This document shows positions 10,501 to 21,299 of a stretch of 38,433 nucleotides of DNA, in pieces. Origin of the DNA: Phoronis australis. Lineage: Eukaryota > Phoronida > Phoronidae. Location of the stretch: NCBI GenBank assembly GCA_002633005.1, contig NMRA01000145.1, forward strand, positions 811,200 to 849,632, read 5' to 3'. The position numbers and the translations under genes were made by a program. The notes below the pieces were generated by a model. The model saw only the letters and a program-made list of their open reading frames with translations. It did no database searches and had not been told where the DNA came from. Numbering within the stretch: position 1 is the stretch's first letter; each line of letters begins with the position of its first letter.

Positions 10501-13500
10501 TGTACTCACGTTTCAATAAATTCCTTTGAGCCGACTATAATTGATCCTACGGGACAACCCAGTCCCTGCAAGAAACAGGGCAATAGTTCAATATAACGTG
10601 CCGTATTGTGAGAACCAGTTTGACGCCCGTTATTCAGCTGAGAAACTGGTTCCTAAAATTCGGGCACCTTATATCCGATCATTAAATGAAACAGAGCATG
10701 GAACTTAGAACTGGAAAACAGTTATCATAATGCAGGTATTAGTTTTAAGCAATTGAAAAAATTAAAATCCTATTGGCACATGTTAAGGAGATCGTAAACA
10801 CATCTTCCATCACAAAATACGACTTTTGATTTAAACCAATTACTGTCATGAAGTTGGTCTCAAACAGATCCCAAGACAAATTGGAGATCATTTCTTGGCT
10901 TCGAAAGAACATGATGCTGTTAGAGATCAAGCTCTGTAAGTCGACTTGTCATGGCTAATTCCTAGATCTTTGCAAACCCAGAAATAACTTCTCACCTGCC
11001 CAAGGACAGAGTTGAGAAAACACTCAAAGCAGTAACAGTACGCAGGTTCTAGAACATTCCAGAACTGTGACTCGCTACCTTCACAATGTCCCGGTCCACA
11101 AACCAACACACTCACCTTGGAAAAACAAACGTTGACGGAGTCGCAGTGCTCAACAATGACACTGGGTGGCACCGACAAGGCAGCAGCAGCGTTGAATACA
11201 CGTGCACCGTCCATATGGAGTAAGATTCCCTTGTCTTTACATACATCACTGACCTGCAGAGTAATGTGATGATGCAGAGTATAACTTTTTAAAAATAATT
11301 CATCGTAGGATTAGAATAGATCATCATGTTTTAAACTCATAAATGGTCAATATACTCCAGACATACGTGTGTATATTATTAGTGTACAACCACCATACGT
11401 TTGTCTTCTGATTGGCTAAAACACAGAAGGATCACTTTTATTATGTGGTGATATTGCCATTGCCGGGATATCCTTCATCAAAGTCAATAACAAAAAACAA
11501 GCATCAGGCTCATGCACACAGTGCGTTCTTTCTACACCTTGACAGTTAACAATTTCACATGATTATATTTTTGGAACAGTAACATAAGAACAACATTCTA
11601 AAGAAACAAGATTTTATTCTTAAGTCGCTTTCCCATTAGAAGCGAAACTTCACTTTTATCGAAGTTTCGGTAAGTGGGAAAGGTTAACTCCGGTAGTTAA
11701 TATGCAGGCAAAACTTCACTAAAAAATAGTAGGATTTGAAAGTGAAGCTTCAGCACTCACTGAAGCTTCAGTGTTGGGGAACACTAAAAGCAAAGCTTCG
11801 TCGAAGTTATCAGTAGAGGTTGCGGCAACAATATACGATCACGCCAGACAAGCAAAATATGTTCTTTGTTATTGTAGCGTACGTAGATGACGTGCTCTCA
11901 ATAGACGCACCTAAATAAATAAAAGAAAGCACAATGAAGAGTGACACTGACCAATAAACACTCGTAAGTGGCAGGGGAACAATTTTCAGTTAGCCTCGAA
12001 TCCACAACACAATATTCGTTTGAGAGTGCGAATGAATTGTCTGTTATCATAGCAAAAACTTATCGCTGTTAAGTGGGAAAGGAAAGGAAAGTTTCGGTGA
12101 AGCTTCGGTGAACCAAAGTTCCCCTAATGGGAAAGCGACAACAATTGTGTTTTTGATTAATAGTGATGTAAATTTGAGGAATGCTTCCCAATTTATTTCT
12201 TCGCCTTGACTAATTTCATAATGCCATGAAGGGTTATCTAATCACAAATGGTCAACTTCAGCCAGTCAAAAGGAATGGCTGATTTCATACACACTGCAGC
12301 CAACTGGTGAACAGTCACGTATCACAACTGAGGTAGAACAATGACTGACTCGACAGCTCTCACAGTCAGACTATAATGAAAAGAAATTGGTGCGAAACTG
12401 TTGCCTGCCAAAACGTCACTTCCGGAGTAGAGGACGAGAAATTAATCAAATTACGAAAAGCTGTAATTAAGTGAAGAATATGTCTGGGATAATCAACGAA
12501 CCTTATTTTTGCTAAAAGTGACATGAAAAAAGATTGCCTTTGCCTTTAACACGCTATCAGTATATCACACTGATGGAGCCCACTCATTTTCATTTTCCAT
12601 GTCAGTTTTCCAGGAGTAGCTTTTTCATAAAAAATACACACTCAATCAATAATCTAACCATAAAAAGTACACACTCGGTAAATTTCCTTTTATTTCCCAT
12701 GGGAAAATTTCCACAAGTATTTATCCTTGTTCATTTCCCATGAGTTTTCCAGGCATGGAAAGTATTTCTGTCATTATTCAAAGTTTCCATGTTCTTTGGG
12801 AAGACTGAGAAGATGAAAAGCCCCAAACCCATGGCCTCAGCCCTCACCTGTTTAATAAAGTCCAAGGGAAGGACCTTGCCACCACACTTGTTGTGAGAGT
12901 TCTCCAAGCAAACCACCCTAGTACACGGCTGGTGGGGGTCCGCACTAGACGCTCGAATTGCCTCTTTCAGCTCGTCTAGGCAAAACGTGCCGTCCTGCTT
13001 GTTGGGAATGCTGCGAGGGTTAACGCCACCTACCTGCACAGACAACAATTCTCCTCTTAAGGATATGTAGGAAATGGTCAAATTTGGTGGCTTACTTCGA
13101 AACACCATATCTCAGAAATGGCTGACTGGATTCATATCAAACTTTCGGGTACTATCCTTTATACATTGTTCTGCAAAACTCTGTTCCATTTATACATGAG
13201 AGGCTATTAAAATATGTCCCTTATGATTTTTATGAAAAAGCTCAAAAGTTGCATGAAACGAAGTGAAATGATAATTTAGAAAACTGTTACAGCATTTTTG
13301 AGATTTTATCTTGAACATTTATCAAGTGAAATTTGGTCAGTGTTATTGATACCGTTGTTTTGCTATTTATTAAATAAATGTACCTCATTATTATTGCTAA
13401 ATTTTACCAAAAGACATGTTCACATAACCCAATTAATAGCATACTGTTACAAAGTCAAAAATCTAATTCTACAGGCCTTCTGCATGTCTGTGGAAACGAT

Positions 13501-16500
13501 AATTTAATTGCTAAATTATATACACTTGGCTGGAAACAATAGATTTTTTAAAATGACAAGTTAGCATTTCTAATTCTACTTACTCCAAGATGAGAGCGAT
13601 ACTAGTAGCACGGTGAGATTTAAAATTGGCATGTGCTAAATCATGTGTACAACTGAGATACAGTCACTTAAAACTGGCAGGAAAACCAAGAGTAACACAT
13701 TAGTTAAACGGGAAATTCTTGACGGAAAATGTAATTTTGCAGAATTTAGCATATGCGGGAAACGGAACCCAATAACTAAGCAAAAGCAGTTGAAAGCTCT
13801 ACTGCCGAGTCAAATCCCAAGCGATCAATAGCAGAGTATTTAATATGCAAATTTATATGGTAAAGACATCAGTCTTGATTTAAGCAAATGTCTGGCGGAG
13901 AACAGCGGGAATTAGGGATTTTTAATAAAATCACAATGCACAACAGATTTGTTGTTTTTTGGCTCTCAGGTCAAAGCCAAAAACTTCAAAAGGCCTATTC
14001 TATTGAATAATCCCAAAATTGTATTTTTGATGGAAAAATGTCCCTTTAAAGCAATGGAGATAGAACATGTAATATTCATTACCAAATTTTATAAAACTGA
14101 AAAAATTACCCGTGTGGAGTCTGTCATTGAAACTACAATTATAATATATGACTATTTTCTAATGGAGTTGAGATGTCACCTCATTAATAAGTGTAAAGTT
14201 TGACATTTCTCATAATAACACCGAATGGTAAGGCAATTCTTCAGTTACTTCATACAAAAATACTGAAATTGTCACATTTAAAAGAAAATCATACTATTTA
14301 ATTTTGGGGTAAATTTGACAAAATAAATGTCAAGCTATCTGCCATTTGTGCGTTAAATAGATGAAAAATTACGACGGGACAAGCACATCTACTAACCCAC
14401 AAACTGAACTGAACAGAACTGAACTGAATCCAATCCAAGTATTGCTTTGAGATACGAGCCTGAGAAATACTCCAATTAAATAAAAGGTGCAAGGGGATGT
14501 TGCACTGTGATGGGTGACTTTTCACCACCAGCTTCCCTCAATGATGGCTGCCTTTGATGATGAAGCTCCCCTATAACATCGCTACCTGATCAGACAATAT
14601 ATTCGAGAAAATGTAAGCATTTATAACCATGCCATAAGCCTTTGAAAAAATAAAAGAGATCAATTTTGACAATTATCTTGTCCAAATTTAGTAAGATTTA
14701 ACACTACTCAAATTGAATTAAACAAAGTGTATTTTGTCAGTTTGAAAATTCTTGTAGAATTGCGATACAAAAAATTCTAGGAAATTGGGACATTTTCATG
14801 GAAGCTTCCAGCAAAGGGATCCTCTACACTCATGCAGGGTGGGATTTCATCTCTCCGACTCCCCCAAACAGGGAGGGGGTATTTTAAGTTAGCCAGCAGC
14901 ACGAAGTATAGTCATGCACCCCTTGGGGGATACAAAACACTCCAGACAGACACTCAATGCAGACAATTTATGACAACCAGTTAAAGCACCAGCATAAAAT
15001 GTGTAACAGATCTCTTCAACTCAGCTTGGTGCATAATCAGCTGGGTACATAATCATGGAGTTTGTTGTACATGCGGGTGCTATTCTAAACAATTACTGGC
15101 AACGACATGGTTTGTATAGCCGGCACTCTCTGTCAACATATGGTTATTAGCAAAATGCTGCAGATTTTGCACATAAATTGTATGCGAGTTGACTACTCAG
15201 AGTGACGAGGATCTCTGTTGGACTTCCATATAAAGACTTAGGTGAGATGTAATCAAAGAATTGTCTGTGAGAGTAAATTAAACCAAACAAAAGAAATTTG
15301 TTCAACGTGAGTGTCATTTTATTGAAGAAAAGTATAATACAAAAGCTTTTGTGGCTGCAATTGTGTGTGGAATACGCAGAGAGACTGTACTAGACGGAGT
15401 AGAAAGAAAACAGCTCATTTTCCGCTAATTGGAGAGCTGAAATCTACTAGGAGAGAATTTTTACAAACCATACGCTCTATTTATCGAGGAATTCTTGTAA
15501 AAGGAGATAAACACACTCATCAACTTTCCAACCGCCAAAAATTACATTTATAACCAGAAAATTAAGAAGCTGTCAATGCCAAACGTGAGCTGGATATCAC
15601 TGGCCTTCTTCTCAATTAGAACAGGAATTTATGTGAAAATAGTGTTTTCACGTGACTAAATACAATGCTTTAGAGTCAAACTGCTGGACAAGGACTTTGT
15701 GTTACAAACAGCATAGACTTTGAAACAATGACTGAGAAGGACATAGAAAAGACTTACCTGAGCTATCCCCCCTTGCTCGTACAGCACAATGTGTGACTTG
15801 TGACCTAATACAACTTCCAGTCCTCGACTATTACAGTGACTCATAACTGAAGTAAAGAAAACGGACGTGTGTCCATAATGCTGAGTATTTACCACTGTTG
15901 TACAAGGAAAGACATGAGCGAGAAAAAGGTGAGTGAGCCACTGCAGGGGCTCGTTCTAAGAAAACTTACTTAGCTAAAACAAGTCTTAAGTTTCAGTCAA
16001 TTGAATTTAAATTTGTCTCAAGTCCGTTTCAAGAGACCTTAAGTTTGACTTAAATTTTGACTTAAGTTTTGCCTTAATTTTGACTTAACTTGCTGGATGT
16101 GAAAGTTTCGAAGTTTGGAATATGAGACGAATCTTAGACCTAAGTAAAATGAACTTATCTGGAACTTGCACGCTAATTTCTTAGCTCTGTGATTGCTTGG
16201 TTAAATCAGTTACAAAAACAATCTGTATTACAAAGGGCAATAGCATATTCTTGGACAAATACTCAGTGCCACCTGCGGCTCCCATGTGATTTAGATGGGA
16301 TTCTACAGCATTTAAAAAAATCTTGCAGTCATAATGCTGTCAAACTACCACTGCTTTGGGATTGATTCATGCAAAAAGCCAGTGTCGCAAAATGTATGTG
16401 TAGGTGGCAGAAACAAATTGGTGTTTGAGCATTACTTTCAGTGAACACACAAAATATATTCTCTCTCCAGCTTCGTAATTTCTGTGATCTGGCAACAGTG

Positions 16501-18534
16501 CATGTAGATGGTAATCGTCGGATGTAACGTGGCCGAATTTTGAGAACCAGTTTTCTCCACTGAATAACAGGCATCAAACTGGTTATCAATATACGGGCAC
16601 GTTACATCAGACTATTGCCCATGTAGCCATTGACATCACACAGAAATGAAAATGTCCCTATACTCATATGATCAGCGCACTGTTTTTCGCACAGTAATTC
16701 AGTCATCACAGACCAAGAAAAGGTGGAAATAAAACTCTTTCTTAACCCAGCACTTCCTCTCCTAAAAAATTGAAATTAGATTAAAATACATTTTGGGCAC
16801 TGGTTAATTAAAACTATAAAATAATTTTCTTATCAGCCAGGACCATAAATCCTTAATTTGAAGCTGTGTTTACTTAAACAGGAATCAAATAAACATACTG
16901 TGATCCTGGTTATCCCCCATAATGAACATCAGTCTGACAAATTCAAAAGGCTGATTGTTGGTGAGGACAGCCAATGGATTCACAAGCCTCTGCCAAATTG
17001 AAAGACATTTTACAGATGCTTTCCCCACCTCAAGAGCTCAGTGAGAAGTTACTTCTGTGCTCGAATTACTTCACATTTATATGTTTTGCAATGCCATTAA
17101 CTATGATTTTTCATTGCAAATCTGGTTCAGTGGGAAGACTGGCCATAAAACACAGTTGCTTATTATCACCATTTTCATTAATGAACCCTCACGTAACATT
17201 TTGCCTAAGTATGCCTACACAAAACAATATTATGAACGTCAACTAGCAACATTATACTCACTTGAGACAAGATTTCCCATAGTTCCACTGGGGACAAAGA
17301 GAGATGCTTCTTTCCCTAACAAAGCTGCCATTTTTGACTGGAGCTCTGTAATGTGGAACACAGCCTGTGACAATGTGATATTCTCATGAAATTACAAATT
17401 CTCAAATTCTCTCAGGCTAATTTTTTAATGTAAAAGCTCAACTCTTTTTGTTAGCCATATCACGATGATTAAATGTCCATTTTCCAGAACACCACAGCCC
17501 ACCCCTCTGATTCTGCGGTATTTACCCGCAATGCGACACACATCTGCATAACAGTAGCTACAATATATAGTGTGGTATCTATAATGAAAAACATGAAACA
17601 AAAAATTCACTTGTCCACAATAGTGCCCTTTTATTTGAAAATTTATGTCGAGATGACTACTATGAACATAACAAAAATTTGAGGAAAAATTGTTAGTTTT
17701 TCTCTTGGCCAAGAAACAAAGTCAAAACAAAAACAAAAAATCGAAGACCAATTTTAAAATATAGCTGGTCTAATATTTCTTGTTTTACGACAGATTTAAA
17801 GTTGCTAGACCCGAGTTAAGTAAAGAAGATGAAGAAAATTTAAACCAAACCATTTTTTGTTCATCAATTGAAACACATCATGACCTCTGAATCAGGTACA
17901 AATCCTCACGTCCTACAGTTCTTTAACAATTATGGCGAAAACGTAATCGGCGCTCTAGAAAAAATCTGAAACATCGGCTGTCAAACGCCATTTCTGGAAA
18001 AATTCAAACTTTGGGAACACTTGAGGAGGGAGTGTGGCCTGGTTGATAAGTGCCCGCTTTCTTCACTAGAGGTCGAGGGTTCGAGTCCCACTCAGTCACA
18101 CTGCTAAACCCTTGAGCCAGGTTTCTAGCTCCTCAGCTCAGTATTATCCATACATTAATAAAGCATAAAAATAGTGATCAATGCAATGGGCCCACATGCG
18201 AGGCCTGGTACAACGAGTATCAGACCACCTGCAGTTATTTTTTTAACACTCGTAAAGTCAATTTCAATTCCAAAACATTCATAACCAATTGTAAAAACAA
18301 AGATTCAGCAACTTTAACTAGACAGTAGGGTACTGTGATAACCAACCATTAACTGTGGGGTCTTCTCCAAACACGTCATCACCAACTACAGCGCATGCCA
18401 TTGCTTCCCTCATTTCTTTGCTGGGTTTTGTGATCGTGTCGCTACGGAGATCAACTTCGTGGTAAATCCCTGCCGTGAAATGACTCCTTGCGGGTGCCTG
18501 CTGCATCTTATTAGGAATGGTGACAATGTTGATT
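7357..18534 (-). CDS. Low-specificity L-threonine aldolase, nine coding exons
   Basis: Spliced gene for a PLP-dependent (fold type I) threonine aldolase, which cleaves L-threonine or L-allo-threonine to glycine and acetaldehyde. Exons, in transcript order: 18534-18347, 17345-17262, 15846-15758, 13033-12848, 11253-11116, 10565-10510, 9843-9707, 8831-8710, 7530-7357. Every junction is AG/GT and the phases match, giving about 381 residues from the ATG at 18506, a normal family length. Motifs seen: [12 protein letters not shown] at the N-terminus, PSGTMGN (PLP phosphate loop), [10 protein letters not shown] with the expected ring-stacking His (about residue 100), ENSHN (His about 158), [11 protein letters not shown] with the PLP-nitrogen Asp (about 188), CFSKGLG with the Schiff-base Lys (about 219), GGGMRQVG, and a C-terminal ARMVTH whose Arg (about 351) should bind the substrate carboxylate. 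No disabling change is seen, so the gene is probably functional. The 5' end is unresolved. Confidence 0.93.
7602..7672. repeat. Diverged family A hairpin element
   Basis: ATTTTGAGAACAGGCTTGGT pairs with AAACTGATTCTCAAAAT. It lies in the last threonine aldolase intron, about 70 bases upstream of the exon 9 acceptor. Confidence 0.45.
7818..8019 (+). repeat. SINE-like fragment sharing its tail with the 18.1-kb SINE
   Basis: The end of this stretch shares GCAATGGGCCCA, GAGGCCTG and ATCAGACCACCTGCA with the 3' half of the tRNA-derived SINE at 18031-18253, followed by a T-run (7997-8019). No clear A or B box is seen in its 5' part. The T-run could instead be the poly(A) of the adjacent minus-strand LINE remnant. 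Confidence 0.45.
8020..8696 (-). pseudogene. Second LINE remnant, split by a solo LTR
   Basis: The minus strand reads as the end of a LINE polyprotein: [12 protein letters not shown] (8650-8690), interrupted by the LTR at 8380-8644, then [20 protein letters not shown] and [11 protein letters not shown] (8371 downward). The C..C...H....C pattern after an RNase-H-like GHCxLxRH is typical of LINE tails. The frame is intact on both sides of the insertion. It is 5'-truncated within about 15 bases of the exon 8 donor, and a T-run at 7997-8019 may be its poly(A) tail. Confidence 0.65.
8380..8644 (+). mobile_element. Solo LTR (265 bp) with 5-bp target duplication
   Basis: Begins TGTTGTGTA and ends TACACAACA, a perfect 9-bp inverted terminus with TG...CA ends. 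It is flanked on both sides by GCCTG (8375-8379 and 8645-8649). Inside are a TATA-like run (8528-8537) and AATAAA (8552-8557), in the order expected of a plus-strand LTR promoter and poly(A) site. No internal retroelement sequence remains, so it is the product of LTR-LTR recombination. The superfamily is not determined; a 5-bp duplication fits Gypsy or BEL types. Confidence 0.8.
8710..8831 (-). CDS. Threonine aldolase exon 8
   Basis: 122 bases between acceptor ATCAATTTCAG and donor GAG/GTAAGT, phase 1 in and 0 out. It encodes a split Ala, [20 protein letters not shown], then [20 protein letters not shown]. VxTNIIII is the start of the C-terminal small domain. A LINE remnant begins about 15 bases inside the following intron, very close to the donor. 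Confidence 0.88.
9253..9462. repeat. Tandem duplication, two 105-bp copies
   Basis: 9253-9357 and 9358-9462 are identical apart from about one substitution (AAATTGG versus AAACTGG). It lies in threonine aldolase intron 7, about 250 bases from exon 7. Near-identity indicates a recent duplication or an assembly artefact. Confidence 0.85.
9707..9843 (-). CDS. Threonine aldolase exon 7
   Basis: 137 bases between acceptor CTTGCTAG and donor AATG/GTAAGC, phase 2 in and 1 out. It encodes [20 protein letters not shown], then [20 protein letters not shown] and KRLAN. GGGMRQ is a hallmark of the family and forms part of the oligomer interface and active site. Confidence 0.92.
10448..10475. repeat. GA-rich microsatellite
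   Basis: Interrupted AGAGAGAGAACTG units beside the exon 6 donor of threonine aldolase. Confidence 0.6.
10510..10565 (-). CDS. Threonine aldolase exon 6
   Basis: A 56-base micro-exon between acceptor TTTCTTGCAG and donor AAC/GTGAGT. It encodes [18 protein letters not shown] plus two bases of the next codon. GLG.PVGS directly follows the catalytic lysine in all family members, so this exon is required even though it is short. A hairpin-forming repeat (10591-10674) lies only about 26 bases upstream of its acceptor. Confidence 0.9.
10591..10674. repeat. Short hairpin (MITE-like) element, family A
   Basis: Left arm TATAACGTGCC...GAGAACCAGTTT pairs with right arm AAACTGGTTCC...GGGCACCTTATA around a loop containing GTTATTCAG. 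It sits just upstream of the exon 6 acceptor of threonine aldolase. Confidence 0.65.
11116..11253 (-). CDS. Threonine aldolase exon 5, catalytic lysine exon
   Basis: 138 bases (46 codons, phase 0 both ends) between acceptor CTCTGCAG and donor AAG/GTGAGT. It encodes [20 protein letters not shown] through [13 protein letters not shown] supplies the Asp pairing with the PLP pyridine nitrogen. The final codon AAG is the Schiff-base lysine of the SKGLG motif, which is therefore split by the intron immediately after the lysine. Confidence 0.93.
11624..12139. mobile_element. 516-bp TIR element with repeated GAAGCTTC motifs
   Basis: Starts GTCGCTTTCCCATTAG and ends with its inverse CTAATGGGAAAGCGAC, a perfect 16-bp TIR. 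It has no coding capacity and is a MITE-type non-autonomous transposon in threonine aldolase intron 4. The interior repeats GAAnnTTC dimers at 11644, 11661, 11744, 11762 and 12099. No clear target duplication was found, so its superfamily is not assigned. Confidence 0.7.
12848..13033 (-). CDS. Threonine aldolase exon 4
   Basis: 186 bases (62 codons, phase 0 both ends) between acceptor CTGTGCAG and donor CAG/GTGAGG. It encodes [17 protein letters not shown], then [20 protein letters not shown] and DFIKQ. ENSHN carries a conserved active-site His. The 5' splice point could shift to a second AG four bases into the exon, but only the given acceptor keeps the frame. Confidence 0.92.
13259..13372 (+). 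repeat. Dispersed AT-rich repeat, copy 1
   Basis: Shares AGAAAACTGT, GAACATTTAT, AAATTTGRTCA and TTATTGATA in the same order and spacing with 20836-20945. A fainter trace may lie near 37755-37830. It lies in threonine aldolase intron 3. Confidence 0.4.
13373..15757 (-). other. Threonine aldolase intron 3, no further feature seen
   Basis: AT-rich intron sequence; a short GAACTGAACAG repeat occurs near 14406-14427 and C/G runs near 14859-14879. No embedded gene was recognised. Confidence 0.5.
15758..15846 (-). CDS. Threonine aldolase exon 3
   Basis: 89 bases between acceptor TTTACTTCAG and donor CAG/GTAAGT, phase 1 in and 0 out. It encodes an Ile split across the junction, then [14 protein letters not shown] and [13 protein letters not shown]. 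The His of SHIVLYE corresponds to the residue that stacks on the PLP ring in characterised bacterial threonine aldolases. Confidence 0.9.
16517..16612. repeat. Short hairpin (MITE-like) element, family A
   Basis: Best copy of the family in the window: GATGTAACGTGGCCGAATTT...GAGAACCAGTTT and its inverted complement ending CGGGCACGTTACATC. The GAATAACAGGCATC loop is in the opposite orientation to the copy at 10591. It lies in threonine aldolase intron 2. Confidence 0.7.
17262..17345 (-). CDS. Threonine aldolase exon 2
   Basis: 84 bases between acceptor TTACAG and donor GTGAGT, phases 1 in and 1 out. It encodes [17 protein letters not shown] and [18 protein letters not shown] is the conserved loop that holds the PLP phosphate in this family. 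The short size and clean splice sites make it a secure exon although it is too small to stand out as an ORF. Confidence 0.9.
18031..18253 (+). mobile_element. tRNA-derived SINE
   Basis: An A-box-like TGGCCTGGTTGATAAG (18035-18050) is followed by a near-consensus B box GGTTCGAGTCC (18078-18088), an internal Pol III promoter. A non-tRNA body and T-rich end follow. Its 3' tail recurs at about 7930-8019, supporting a dispersed family. Confidence 0.65.
18347..18534 (-). CDS. Threonine aldolase exon 1 of the visible coding sequence
   Basis: Encodes the N-terminal motif [15 protein letters not shown] and ends at GEDPTVN plus one base of a Glu codon, at donor G/GTTGGT. The reading frame contains ATG at 18506-18504 ([10 protein letters not shown]). 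Just upstream, TCATTGTTTTAG at about 18535 makes a good splice acceptor, so the exon may begin at 18534. In that case upstream sequence is either 5' UTR or a further coding exon I could not identify. The start at 18506 gives a normal cytosolic family length. Confidence 0.85.
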
Positions 18535-18590
18535 CTAAAACAATGACACATTAAAATGTCTCAAGCAGAGCTACTTCATGGGCTATCATT

Positions 18591-18622
18591 CGGGGGGAGG
18601 GAAGGCGGGGGGGGGGGGAGGC
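18591..18622 (+). repeat. Poly-G tract with quadruplex potential
   Basis: GGGGGGAGGG followed by a run of thirteen or so G, about 60 bases upstream (in transcript terms) of the first visible threonine aldolase exon. Such runs are prone to assembly error. Confidence 0.6.
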
Positions 18623-21299
18623 ACAGTAAAATCTCACCTATTTAGGAGACTATATGGCGGAAAAAGGAAATTTCATTACCTCATTTTTTCATAAATGAAA
18701 TACAGTACCCTGAATGATGCTTGGCCATATCGAAGTTCTGTACCATAGCTACCAACAAATAATATTTTGAAGGGTTTTATGCATATCATAACGATGTCCT
18801 TTAAATATGAAAAAAATTGTAATTTTGGCTACTATCATTGTACAAAACTGATGAGATTTTACCATAATAGAATGCCACGACAGATGGATGTTCAGGCTAA
18901 ATTCCTTACCAAAGCATCGTCAAAACCAGCAAACACACTTCTGAAAGTTACTTATTGTGATGATTAAAAAATTTATTAAGTGCATTCCAAAGACATCCAG
19001 GAAGCAAATAATTAAGAGTTCATACTTACAAAAAAGAGCACAAAATTTCAGGGCACGATATCCTTTATCCTTGATTTATTCAAAACTACTATGGCGCCAG
19101 TAACACGGTGCGACCGACTATCTCTCACTATCCATACATGTCAATGAAGATGATAGTTATCATCCCTTCATGGTGAGGGCCAAACTGATAATTGGCCACC
19201 ATGTTCATGTTGTTAAGATCTGCATTAGAATGTTCATGTATACCTTTTGTGAACAAATGGCAAGACCAGAGTGGACTGTAATATCGGTAGTTGTAGGTGT
19301 ACTGAGATAATTGCTTTCCCACTTACTTCAGAATCCCACGGATTTTGCGCAAATTTTTTACAAGAATTATTTCCACTTACCTGTGTGTGCCCATGTTCTA
19401 TAGCCCCTATGGCTGGCCATGACATTTGTGACATGAATAACATTACTGTACTCAATTAATTGAATACCTAAGTGTCAGAGCATCATAGACTACAATACTG
19501 CCATTAAAAAAGAGTGCAGGTGGTTTGGAGCAGTCTGAATTTTAATTGAGTAAACAAAGGTCACCTCACAAATAAATAAATTTTCCCAAGTTTAATCCTG
19601 CGAAATTTGGTGGAGGTCAAAGAGTCACAGCAAATTTATGTCCCAATGCAATTTTTTTTCAAAGTAGTGAAAATTTGCCTGAAAAAATGATGGAATTATG
19701 GCAGGCAATTTTCACATGGAAAGAGCATTTTCTAATAAACTTCAAGTCTTCTCTGGACTGCAAATAAATCACGTGACAACTGAGGGCCTTTGACCCAATA
19801 AAATGAAAATTTATTCAGCATTGGCTAACATTAACCAAATCCTTTCATACTGTAAACTACCTTTCTATAGGCTTTCAAATTACTCAGCTCCAAAAATTGC
19901 CTTTCCTGACAAATAATATTGCCCTAAAATATGGCATTTTCAAACATCTCCATGTTTACTTACAATATCAAAGGAGGTAGAGTAGACTTCGACTTGGTTC
20001 AGCATACTAGATACAGATAATTGGCTGGGTGATATCAAACTGGGGTATAAATGATAATCTGTCTGACAAGTGCTTGTCACACTTGTGCTAATGCTACTAT
20101 ATAAGCTGTGTGTTTTACGACCTCAATAAATTAAGCACTGTGCCTAAATTTGTAAAGTATCCTTCACTATCTCTGTTTGGTAACTATAGAGAATTTACTA
20201 AATTTATAATTTTCATTGAAGTATTGAAAAATACAAATCACACTATTGAGATTTTTTTCAACTAAAAAAACTTCTTCCATAAGTCAGACACATCAAACAG
20301 AGCTTTCTTTGAATGCTTGTGTACTTTTGTTGCAACCACTTTGAAAAAATTCAACATCATTAACAAAAATTGTGGACCTAATTGAACTATCATCATTCAG
20401 TTCTACACGGTATCTGGAAATGGACATGTACAAACTAGGTTATGAAAGGATACACCACTGCATCTAGACGTGCAACCAGCACATAACAAAGCAGTTACTT
20501 CCAACACAATATACAGAATTCATTACTTTCTGCAAAATGAAAATCAGGAAAATCAAAAACAAATTTATGATTTCACAACAAAAATCAAGGGATCAACTTC
20601 ATATATTATACAAATCCCTGTAACTAGATTTTATACATAAACTGCCATAACAACAAATCATATCAGAAAGAGCCGATCTGAATCATATGAATATGCTTTA
20701 TGTATTGTACTGTTCTGCAACTGAAAATGCTATTAAGAATTTTTTTTAAAAACCTTTCCACTTTTGCATGGGGGGCTAGCAAAAGAGGACTCAAATGATT
20801 TTCATGGAAAAGCTTTCAATTTCCATAAATCAAAAAAGAAATGATATTTAAGAAAACTGTATCAGCAGTTTTAAGATGTCACGATGAACATTTATATCAA
20901 ATAAAATTTGATCATGTTTATTGATATGGTTATTTTGCTATCAATGTACGTTGATCTCTTTTTGAGTAGAATTGAAAGACATGGGCTGTCACCTGATGTC
21001 AAGTTGCTGTTGGTGACTGTTGTAATCAGATTTAACAGGTTTTAAATTCATCCAATGCTGAATAGATGAACAACTTCTCCATTCAATATTTCTGCACACC
21101 TCAGCAGACAGACTAGTTCATTTCAAGTGAGGAGGGTTCAGACTGAATGTAGAACAAGAAGTGATACCAACTGCAACAAAAGTTGTCAAAGAAACATAGT
21201 GCAATCAGTTGCCTAACTTAGCAATTAGCCATCTTTATGATACATCATCATATCCCCTGGTGAGAGCAGTATAAAAATGGCCAGTTGCTGATTTGAACA
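18623..21299. other. Intergenic stretch between the two divergent genes
   Basis: No convincing coding exon. On the minus strand, CACACACAG/GTAAGTGG near 19378-19390 is a good donor and could end a 5' UTR exon of the threonine aldolase gene, but nothing fixes its start. The dispersed repeat at 20836 is the only other structure seen. Confidence 0.4.
20836..20945 (+). repeat. Dispersed AT-rich repeat, copy 2
   Basis: Partner of 13259-13372 in the same orientation, with similarity fading on both sides. Coding potential is nil. Confidence 0.4.

Noticed and set aside
13949-14203. 84-codon plus-strand ORF inside aldolase intron 3
   Set aside because: AT-driven composition, no recognisable motif, no splice or promoter context.
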